A DNA stretch of 9,464 bases. Source: Clostridia bacterium (lineage in GTDB: Bacteria; Bacillota; Clostridia; Christensenellales; Aristaeellaceae). The notes beneath the pieces are model-generated. The model was given only the letters and a program-made list of their open reading frames with translations, was not told where the DNA came from and ran no database searches. Position 1 is the stretch's first letter. Each line of letters starts with the position of its first letter. The stretch spans positions 1 through 9,464 of the forward strand of contig JAFSZW010000121.1 in NCBI GenBank assembly GCA_017458865.1. The letters run 5' to 3'. Shown here piece by piece: positions 1-5,285 of this stretch. Both the position numbers and the translations under genes were made by a program.

Positions 1-102
1 ACATGCGCAGCCTGGAGGCGTCTCTGGATTCCCGATCTGTTTCCTCTGCCGCTTTCCCTTTTATGGCATCTGACAGTCCTGCACCGTTTGCCCGCTTATG
101 GG
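1..102. other. Left edge, no gene recognised
   Basis: I see no convincing coding region, RNA or promoter here. The open frames crossing it have no ribosome binding site and no family resemblance. A short inverted repeat (GCCC, six bases, GGGC) lies at about 90-103, next to the terminator of the neighbouring gene. Confidence 0.4.
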
Positions 103-137
103 CAAAAAGAAATGGCTTCCGGTTTCCCGGAAGCCAT
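103..137 (-). terminator. Intrinsic terminator of the zinc-ribbon gene
   Basis: Read on the minus strand, an 11-bp perfect stem (arms 127-137 and 112-122) encloses a GAAA tetraloop and is followed by TTCTTTTTG. It starts 12 bases after the zinc-ribbon stop codon. The plus strand has no T-run after the hairpin, so it acts on minus-strand transcription only. Confidence 0.9.
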
Positions 138-148
138 AGTTTGCAGGA

Positions 149-439
149 TTAATACCGCGGCTCACGATGATTCTGGAAGCACTCACGGCAATATACAGGC
201 TTGTCGCCACGCGGCTGGAAGGGAACCTGGGTTTCCTTTCCGCAGTCAGCACAAATAGCGGTGAACATCTCGCGGGGTGCGCGGTCTCCGTTCTTCTGGG
301 CACGGAATGCAGCACGGCACTCAGGGCAACGACGCGGCTTATTCTGGAAGCCTTTCTCAGCATAGAATTCCTGCTCAGAAGCTGAGAAGACAAATTCCTT
401 ACCACAGTCACGACAAGTTAAAGTTTCATCCTGGTACAT
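149..439 (-). CDS. Small zinc-ribbon protein with four CxxC pairs
   Basis: The 96-residue protein has cysteine pairs at residues 9/12, 38/41, 63/66 and 84/87. This makes two four-cysteine zinc sites: an N-terminal treble-clef-like half (CxxC-x25-CxxC) and a C-terminal half with exactly 17 residues between its two pairs, matching the CxxC-x17-CxxC type. It has no membrane segment and is probably cytoplasmic. Basic stretches around residues 34-56 (KPRR, RAQK) would suit nucleic-acid binding, but no function is established for this widespread small family. The start is supported by AGGAGG (complement at 450-455) ten bases upstream. It is a single-gene transcription unit with its own promoter, a ~107-nt leader and a terminator. 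The family call is confident; the role is unknown. Confidence 0.88.
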   Translation of the reverse strand: MYQDETLTCRDCGKEFVFSASEQEFYAEKGFQNKPRRCPECRAAFRAQKNGDRAPREMFTAICADCGKETQVPFQPRGDKPVYCRECFQNHREPRY

Positions 440-552
440 TTTCTAGTTTCCTCCTGAAATATGAATGCCTTAAGTCTGTTTTGAATGGCACCTTACGACA
501 AATTACCGCACGGGAAATCAACCATCTATAAACACAGGTCAAGGTCGGACAT

Positions 553-580
553 AGTATACCACATCTTTTGGAAAAAGCAA
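553..580 (-). promoter_or_regulatory. Sigma-A promoter of the zinc-ribbon gene
   Basis: On the minus strand, TTGCTT (complement 575-580) lies 16 bases upstream of TATACT (complement 553-558). Transcription would start near 546, leaving a leader of about 107 bases before the start codon. Confidence 0.65.
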
Positions 581-606
581 CAAAAATATTTGTTATACAA
601 AATAAC
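579..606. promoter_or_regulatory. Two AT-rich inverted repeats at the promoter
   Basis: AACAAA-AATA-TTTGTT (579-594) overlaps the end of the -35 hexamer, and GTTAT-ACAAA-ATAAC (592-606) follows directly. Their place at and just upstream of the -35 element would suit a repressor or activator site, but AT-rich DNA gives such repeats by chance and no regulator is identified. Confidence 0.3.
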
Positions 607-730
607 TTTTTTGTAAAAATACTACTGCAGCGATTTGGAAGCGCGGTACATCGGCATTGGTTGGCATTTTTCCCTTTGTTCTGCCCCAATATCTATGATC
701 GTCGGTAACCATTTGCGAATGCAATATAAT
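607..730. other. Intergenic spacer
   Basis: This is the remainder of the ~325-base gap between the zinc-ribbon gene and yqeY. Apart from the promoter, the repeats and the yqeY terminator, I see no gene or structured element in it. Confidence 0.5.
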
Positions 731-760
731 GAAAAGGACAGCGGTTTACCCGTCTGTCCT
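731..760 (-). terminator. Intrinsic terminator of yqeY
   Basis: On the minus strand, AGGACAG (754-760) pairs with CTGTCCT (735-741). The stem continues past a one-base bulge as CGG/CCG and closes on a GTAAA loop. TTTTC follows. It begins five bases after the yqeY stop codon. The T-tract is short, so termination may be incomplete. Confidence 0.7.
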
Positions 761-765
761 CAAAC

Positions 766-1215
766 TCAGGATTTAAAGCGTGCCGTCAGCAGCGTATTCA
801 CAAGACCGCCGTCTGCCTTGCCCTTGACGCGGGGCATCAGGACCTTCATGATCCTGCCCTTGTCCTTTCCAGTCGGTTCGGTAATGGAAAGCTCACCCAG
901 CACCTCATCGATAACCTTGCTGATTTCAGCCTCATCCATCAGTTTCGGCGCAAACTCGCTGTAGACGCTCATTCTGAGCTTTGCTTCCTCTATGATCTCG
1001 GTCCGATCCGCCGGTGTCGTATCTATCGTCTCCTGCGCCTGCTTGATCTCATGGAAGATCACCGCATTTTCCTCTTCCTCCGTCAGATCCTCGCGTTTAT
1101 CGATCATCTTTCCCTTAAGCGCAGAGAGCAGCAGAGACAATGCATCCTTTCTCGCCTTATCCTTGTCTTTCATCGCCTGCATCATGGCAGCTCTGACCGT
1201 ATCAATTTTTGACAT
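766..1215 (-). CDS. yqeY: GatB/YqeY domain-containing protein
   Basis: The 149-residue protein matches the YqeY family in length and layout: an N-terminal helical segment starting MSKIDTVRAAMMQAMK, a long charged central helical region, and the diagnostic C-terminal stretch GRIMKVLMPRVKGKADG at residues 120-136. The family is related to the C-terminal tRNA-interacting domain of the GatB amidotransferase subunit; stand-alone YqeY proteins are cytoplasmic and their own function is not firmly known. The frame stays open to 1290, but I start at 1215 because TAAGGAGG (complement 1225-1232) sits nine bases upstream and family members begin here. Upstream are two possible promoters and a leader of about 155-200 nt; a terminator follows the gene. 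Confidence 0.93.
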   Translation of the reverse strand: MSKIDTVRAAMMQAMKDKDKARKDALSLLLSALKGKMIDKREDLTEEEENAVIFHEIKQAQETIDTTPADRTEIIEEAKLRMSVYSEFAPKLMDEAEISKVIDEVLGELSITEPTGKDKGRIMKVLMPRVKGKADGGLVNTLLTARFKS

Positions 1216-1377
1216 CTTCAAGTTCCTCCTTATCTGAGCATCTCTTCCAAATATATGTTCCTTATCCAGGTTCATCGCCTGATTTGCCATCAGATCAACC
1301 GATCCGGAACAATTTAATAGGAAACGCTCCCATTTTCATCTTCCCGGCATCACAACAAACCGGTGCAATACGGGCAT

Positions 1378-1406
1378 ATTCTACTCTCTTCATTTTTCAG
1401 CGTCAA
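1378..1406 (-). promoter_or_regulatory. Sigma-A promoter of yqeY
   Basis: On the minus strand, TTGACG (complement 1401-1406), a 17-base spacer and TAGAAT (complement 1378-1383) make a good sigma-A promoter. The start point would be near 1371, giving a leader of about 155 nt before yqeY. Confidence 0.65.
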
Positions 1407-1419
1407 TGGATTTTCCCGC

Positions 1420-1428
1420 ATTATACCA
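1420..1428 (-). promoter_or_regulatory. Possible second yqeY promoter (extended -10)
   Basis: On the minus strand, TGGTATAAT has a perfect -10 hexamer with the TGn extension. No good -35 lies 16-18 bases upstream. It would start transcription near 1413, about 40 bases upstream of the start from the other promoter. Confidence 0.4.
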
Positions 1429-1478
1429 GCGGTATCACCGCATTCATGATAAAGGATGATAAGATTTGCCGAGGCAAA
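1429..1478. promoter_or_regulatory. Two short palindromes between divergent genes
   Basis: GCGGT-ATC-ACCGC (1429-1441) sits directly upstream of the extended -10 of yqeY, and TTTGCC-GA-GGCAAA (1465-1478) lies about 25 bases farther. Both have the two-fold symmetry of dimeric-regulator sites and lie between the divergent yqeY and vWA promoters. The regulator is unknown. The rest of the 446-base gap between these genes holds no gene I can support. Confidence 0.35.
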
Positions 1479-1553
1479 AAGTACTGCGTGTTTGGACCGA
1501 AAACGGCCTTTCAAAAATGTCTAATGGCAAACGACCTTTTGGTTCACCGTATC

Positions 1554-1562
1554 TGCTATACT
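1554..1562 (+). promoter_or_regulatory. Possible extended -10 promoter of the vWA gene
   Basis: TGCTATACT combines a TGn extension with a good -10 hexamer (1557-1562). The -35 region is weak. Transcription would start near 1569, giving a ~93-nt leader. Confidence 0.45.
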
Positions 1563-1661
1563 CTCCTCATCGCCCGGAAACAAAGGCATTCATCAATATG
1601 GTTCACCCCGAGAGATGCGTGCCGATCCTGAAACCAACAGAGCATAGAGGAGGAAAAAACA

Positions 1662-2312
1662 ATGAAAAAGAACCTTACTGAACTGGTATTTATCCTTGAC
1701 CGCAGCGGATCCATGTCAGGGCTTGAAGCCGATACCATCGGCGGTTTCAATTCCATGATCGCAAAGCAGCAGAAAGAGCCTGGCGAAGCGTATGTCTCTA
1801 CGGTCCTTTTCGATGATGAAACTGAGGTTGTCCATGATCGCGTTCCCATCGCCGATGTAAAGCCGCTCACAGATAAGACGTACTACGTCCGCGGCACCAC
1901 TGCGCTTCTGGATGCTGTCGGCGGTGCCATCCACCACATCGGGAATGTGCACCGGTATGCCCGTCCTGAGGATGTGCCGGAAAAGACTCTGTTCGTCATT
2001 ACTACGGACGGCATGGAAAATGCCAGCAGGCACTACACCTATGAGAAAGTCAAGGAGATGGTTGAGCTTGAGAAGACAAAGTACGGCTGGGAGTTTATCT
2101 TCCTTGGCGCCAATATTGACGCAATCTCAGTCGCCGGACGCTTTGGAATCAGCAAAGACTATGCGGCCACCTATATCTCTGATGAGGAAGGCACCAACCT
2201 GAACTATGATGTAATCAATGAAGCAGTGACCGCAAAGCGCAAGTTTTCCATGCCGCTGGACAGAAGCTGGAAGGCACGTATTGAAGAAGACGAACGGCGC
2301 CGCAGGCGGTAA
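1662..2312 (+). CDS. von Willebrand factor A (vWA) domain protein
   Basis: The 216-residue protein is almost entirely one vWA domain. Its metal-ion-dependent adhesion site is complete: DRSGS (Asp13, Ser15, Ser17), a conserved Thr in RGTTALLDA (around 79-80) and Asp116 in TTDG. Vicinity motifs such as FIFLGANIDA (145-154) are also present. It has no signal peptide or membrane segment, so it should be a cytoplasmic metal-dependent protein-protein interaction module. The start has GGAGG (1649-1653) eight bases upstream. The C-terminus is strongly basic, ending in five arginines (212-216). It stands alone between its own promoter and terminator, with no MoxR-type ATPase, TerD-like or kinase partner beside it, so the partner and process are unknown. 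Confidence 0.92.
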   Translation: MKKNLTELVFILDRSGSMSGLEADTIGGFNSMIAKQQKEPGEAYVSTVLFDDETEVVHDRVPIADVKPLTDKTYYVRGTTALLDAVGGAIHHIGNVHRYARPEDVPEKTLFVITTDGMENASRHYTYEKVKEMVELEKTKYGWEFIFLGANIDAISVAGRFGISKDYAATYISDEEGTNLNYDVINEAVTAKRKFSMPLDRSWKARIEEDERRRRR

Positions 2313-2330
2313 CCCATGCACCCATTCTCA

Positions 2331-2361
2331 AGACCAGGGTCCATTTGGCCCTGGTCTCTTT
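2331..2361 (+). terminator. Intrinsic terminator of the vWA gene
   Basis: AGACCAGGG (2331-2339) pairs perfectly with CCCTGGTCT (2349-2357) across a nine-base loop, followed by CTTTGT. It begins 18 bases after the vWA stop codon. The T-tract is short, but the position and nine-pair GC-containing stem fit termination. Confidence 0.75.
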
Positions 2362-2639
2362 GTCATATTCTGCAGATGACAGATATACAGGAGACTCTCC
2401 CCTGACTGGTCCAGAGGCTGTGTTTCCACCATATACGTGCCGCAATATGTTCATGCATCCTGCTTGTCAAAAAAGGCAGCGCACAGGAAAAGCCCGTACT
2501 GCTGTTATTCATCCTGCCGGTCATCTGATGAGATGGCAGCCTGCTGGCATCCGACAACTCTATGAGTGAATTGGAGGTTCATTTGCCGGCGGCAGTTAAA
2601 GAGCTGATACATGGGTGCGGAAAACCAGAAATGCCCCGA
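2362..2639. other. Intergenic region upstream of the operon
   Basis: I see no supported gene in this part of the ~400-base gap. Two items are notable: an imperfect palindrome with arms GATGGCAGC and GCTGGCATC (2532-2551, one mismatch), and a GGAGG (2573-2577) placed five bases before a TTG codon (2583) that is in frame with the AbrB-like gene downstream. Confidence 0.4.
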
Positions 2640-2668
2640 TTGACAGACATTCCCGAAACTGCTAAACT
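2640..2668 (+). promoter_or_regulatory. Strong sigma-A promoter of the abrB-like operon
   Basis: A consensus TTGACA (2640-2645), a 17-base spacer and TAAACT (2663-2668), preceded by TGC as an extended -10, form the best promoter of the plus strand. Transcription would start near 2675, about 40 bases before the AbrB-like start. Just after it lies GTGTGAAAAATATGAAAAATGTGA, a near-repeat of GAAAAATRTGA that could be a binding site, for example for autoregulation. Confidence 0.75.
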
Positions 2669-2714
2669 ACCGCACTGTGTGAAAAATATGAAAAATGTGA
2701 TTTTGGAGGCATAC

Positions 2715-2966
2715 ATGTCAGGCGGGAAACACGTCCTTGGCCGTTCAAAAGGCCGTCACATTTTTGGTACTGCACGTGTTGGTGACCGGGGACAGATCGT
2801 TATTCCCAAGGATGCCCGGTCGTTCTATCAGATCAAAACCGGCGATACACTCCTGATTCTCGGCGACGATGAAAACGGGATGATTATCACCAAGCCGGAA
2901 GTGCTGAATCAACTGGCAGATACCATACTTGATCAAATTGGAAAAGAGGATGAGCATGACAAATAA
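2715..2966 (+). CDS. AbrB/MazE/SpoVT-family DNA-binding regulator
   Basis: The 83-residue protein contains one swapped-hairpin AbrB domain at about residues 18-62, with the typical sequence GTARVGDRGQIVIPKDAR, then TGDTLLILG, and a closing strand near GMIITKP. Such proteins bind DNA as dimers with interlocked beta-hairpins. The tail (63-83) is charged and probably helical. I chose this start because GGAGG (2705-2709) lies five bases upstream and the strong promoter at 2640-2668 would start transcription near 2675. The frame is open to an ATG at 2562, giving 134 residues, but that codon has no ribosome binding site and lies upstream of the promoter. The gene overlaps the PLP-enzyme gene by 11 bases, pointing to translational coupling and a local regulator. 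An antitoxin role is unlikely because no toxin gene is adjacent. Confidence 0.87.
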   Translation: MSGGKHVLGRSKGRHIFGTARVGDRGQIVIPKDARSFYQIKTGDTLLILGDDENGMIITKPEVLNQLADTILDQIGKEDEHDK

Positions 2967-4233
2967 TGTATATGCAGAGATTGGCGTTTCGGACAGCGTC
3001 TACCAGCTTGGTGAGGATATTCTGGCCAAACTGCGCAGCCGTTTTGAGGCCATAGACCAGACGGCTGAATATAACCAGGCAAAGGTTATTGCAGCCATGC
3101 AGAAAAACAGGGTGAACGCAAGCTGCTTTGCCGCAACATCCGGATATGGATACAACGATGTTGGCCGGGATACACTCGAGCGCGTTTATGCTGATACCTT
3201 CCATACGGAAGCTGCGCTGGTCCGTCCGCAGATCACCTGCGGCACACATGCACTGGCAGTTGCGCTGTCTGCCAATCTGCTCCCGGGTGATGAACTTTAC
3301 TCCCCGGTTGGCCGTCCCTATGATACGCTGGAGGAAGTGATTGGCATTCGCGAGAGCACCTGTTCTCTGGCTGAATACGGCGTAACCTATGCGGAGACGC
3401 CCCTGCTCCCGGATGGCAGCATTGACTATGAAGGCATCCGGAAAGCGGTTCATTCCCGGACAAAAATGGCAACCATCCAACGTTCAAAGGGATATGCCAC
3501 GCGGCCGACGCTCTCTGTGCAGCAGATTGGCGATCTCATCAAGTTCCTCAAGGAACTGAAACCGGATATTATCTGCATGGTGGACAACTGCTACGGTGAA
3601 TTTACCGAGCGCATTGAACCGTCCGATCTCGGCGCCGATATGATCGTCGGATCCCTCATCAAGAACCCCGGCGGCGGCCTCGCCCCCATCGGCGGATATA
3701 TCTGCGGCACAAAGCACTGCATTGACCGCTGTGCCTACCGTCTTTCCGCCCCCGGACTTGGTCAGGAGGTCGGTGCGAACCTCGGTCTTATGACGCAGCT
3801 GTATCAGGGCTTTTTCCTCGCCCCGACAGTCACTGCCTCAGCGACCAAGGGTGCCATCTTTGCCTCTGCCATGTATGAGCATCTGGGATTCCGCGTCGTG
3901 CCCGCATCCGCCGAGGAGCGGCATGACATCATCCAGGCCATTGAGCTTGGCAGTGAGGCTGCCATGGTCGCATTCTGTGCCGGCATTCAGGCCGCCGCGC
4001 CCGTAGATGCCTATGTCACCCCCATTCCATGGGATATGCCCGGGTATGACTCCAAGGTAATCATGGCCGCCGGCGCATTTGTTCAGGGCTCATCCATAGA
4101 GCTCTCAGCAGATGGCCCCATCCGTCCACCATATGCCGTCTATTTCCAGGGCGGCCTCACCTGGTGCCATTCCAAGCTCGGCGTCCTGATGAGCGTCCAG
4201 AAAATGCTGGATGCCGGCCTCATCACGCTGTGA
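2956..4233 (+). CDS. ynbB: Methionine gamma-lyase family PLP enzyme (YnbB-like)
   Basis: The 425-residue protein matches the methionine gamma-lyase-like family once labelled aluminium resistance protein, whose Bacillus subtilis member is YnbB. It is a fold-type I pyridoxal-phosphate enzyme. Landmarks are SGYGYNDVGRDTLERVYADTF (62-82), the phosphate-binding CGTHA (95-99), the cofactor-contacting VDNCYGEF (209-216) and the presumed Schiff-base lysine Lys236 in SLIKNPGGG. Length fits the family. The start at 2956 is preferred because GAGG (2946-2949) is six bases upstream; ATG at 2950 touches that site and 2929 lacks one. The true substrate is uncertain: lyase activity on methionine or another sulfur or amino-acid compound is inferred from the family name only. 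The coupled regulator and downstream transporter suggest a dedicated metabolite. Confidence 0.9.
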   Translation: MTNNVYAEIGVSDSVYQLGEDILAKLRSRFEAIDQTAEYNQAKVIAAMQKNRVNASCFAATSGYGYNDVGRDTLERVYADTFHTEAALVRPQITCGTHALAVALSANLLPGDELYSPVGRPYDTLEEVIGIRESTCSLAEYGVTYAETPLLPDGSIDYEGIRKAVHSRTKMATIQRSKGYATRPTLSVQQIGDLIKFLKELKPDIICMVDNCYGEFTERIEPSDLGADMIVGSLIKNPGGGLAPIGGYICGTKHCIDRCAYRLSAPGLGQEVGANLGLMTQLYQGFFLAPTVTASATKGAIFASAMYEHLGFRVVPASAEERHDIIQAIELGSEAAMVAFCAGIQAAAPVDAYVTPIPWDMPGYDSKVIMAAGAFVQGSSIELSADGPIRPPYAVYFQGGLTWCHSKLGVLMSVQKMLDAGLITL

Positions 4234-4282
4234 GCATACCCCCGGTTTTATAGATACCCTTCAAAAAGGAGACTTCTTTACT

Positions 4283-5194
4283 ATGTGGTTCTGGTTTTCC
4301 ATCATCGCACTGCTCTGCTGGAGCGGTTCGGATCTCTTCTCCAAGATTGGCTGCCGTGATCAAAATGACAAGACTGCCCATCTCAAAATGGTCATGGCCG
4401 TTGGCGTCGTAATGGGCCTTCACGCCATGTATGAAGTTTTCATCAACGGCGTTGAAATCAATCTCTCCATTATCATAACTTACCTGCCTGTCTCGCTTCT
4501 GTACATTCTCTCCATGGCCATTGGCTATATTGGCCTGAGGTACATTGAGCTGTCCGTATCGACACCCATCTGCAACTCATCCGGCGCCATCGTGGCCATC
4601 ATAACCATCATGACCCGCGGCATTGCCGGCATTAATCCCTGGCAGATCGTCGCCATCTTTCTGGTTGCCGGCGGCATCATCATGCTCGGCGTCACGGAGG
4701 CAAATGAGGACGATGAGCTGCGCGCCAAACGTCAGGAGGCAGGCAATTACAAATACGCCAAGTCCTTCCTTGCTCTGCTTCTGCCCATCATCTACTGTCT
4801 GCTCGATGCAGCCGGCACCTTTGCTGATTCCATCGTGCTTGAAACGCTCAACGAGGATTCCGCCAATGTCGCCTATGAGCTCACCTTCCTGGCTGCAGGT
4901 GCTGTATCCGCCATCTATGTCCTGTGCATCAGGCGTGAACGTCTGACTCTTAAGCAGGAAGCACCCAAGTATATCGGTGCCTGCTTTGAGACGGTCGGTC
5001 AGTTTTTCTACATCTATGCACTCGCTGATACTGCACACGTTGCCATGTCTGCGCCCATCATCTCCTCCTACTGTGCTGCCTCCGTTCTGTGGAGCCGCAT
5101 TTTTCTCAAGGAAAAGCTCAGCCGCAGGCATTACATCTGTCTTTTGTTCGTGTTCATCGGCATTGTGATCATGGGCATCTTCGAGGAAGCCTGA
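4283..5194 (+). CDS. EamA/DMT-superfamily membrane transporter
   Basis: The 303-residue protein has about ten hydrophobic segments in two related halves, the standard EamA (drug/metabolite transporter) layout, with a charged cytoplasmic loop between halves at about residues 139-159. The motif regions RYIELSVSTPICNSSGAIVA (87-106) and ALADTAHVAMSAPIISSYCA (246-265) occupy equivalent places at the fourth and ninth segments, and FLKEKLS (274-280) precedes the last segment as is usual. I start at 4283 because AAGGAGA (4266-4272) is upstream and the first segment begins at once (MWFWFSIIALLCW); the frame opens earlier at 4211 with a non-hydrophobic stretch overlapping the enzyme gene. It is the last gene of the operon. 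The substrate is unknown; a product or substrate of the PLP enzyme is the natural guess. Confidence 0.9.
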   Translation: MWFWFSIIALLCWSGSDLFSKIGCRDQNDKTAHLKMVMAVGVVMGLHAMYEVFINGVEINLSIIITYLPVSLLYILSMAIGYIGLRYIELSVSTPICNSSGAIVAIITIMTRGIAGINPWQIVAIFLVAGGIIMLGVTEANEDDELRAKRQEAGNYKYAKSFLALLLPIIYCLLDAAGTFADSIVLETLNEDSANVAYELTFLAAGAVSAIYVLCIRRERLTLKQEAPKYIGACFETVGQFFYIYALADTAHVAMSAPIISSYCAASVLWSRIFLKEKLSRRHYICLLFVFIGIVIMGIFEEA

Positions 5195-5209
5195 CAATCC
5201 GGATTGTCA
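5192..5209 (+). repeat. 18-base perfect palindrome over the transporter stop codon
   Basis: TGACAATCCGGATTGTCA is a gapless palindrome whose first three bases are the stop codon of the transporter gene. In RNA it would fold as a seven-pair hairpin with a CCGG loop, stacked directly against the terminator hairpin that begins at its last base. It may support termination or protect the 3' end; a protein-binding site is the alternative. Confidence 0.6.
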
Positions 5210-5236
5210 AAAGGCCCGCTTACGCGGGCCTTTTTT
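5209..5236 (+). terminator. Intrinsic terminator of the operon
   Basis: AAAAGGCCCGC (5209-5219) pairs perfectly with GCGGGCCTTTT (5224-5234) across a TTAC loop, followed by further T residues to 5236. It is a textbook strong terminator. On the minus strand the same hairpin is followed by TTTT, so it could also stop the convergent rhamnosidase transcript, whose stop codon is about 50 bases away. Confidence 0.92.
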
Positions 5237-5285
5237 ATGCTGCATGAAACATCTTCTGGCATTCAGCATGACAGCCGGCAGCTGC

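Noticed and set aside
1216..1290. N-terminal extension of yqeY to 1290
   Set aside because: It would place the excellent TAAGGAGG inside the gene and add 25 residues not expected in this family.
2345..2569. A 74-residue plus-strand open frame between the vWA gene and the operon
   Set aside because: It begins within the vWA terminator hairpin and has no ribosome site or recognisable protein features.
2715..4233. Toxin-antitoxin pair with the AbrB-like protein as antitoxin
   Set aside because: The partner gene is a full-length PLP enzyme, not a small toxin, and no other small gene is adjacent.
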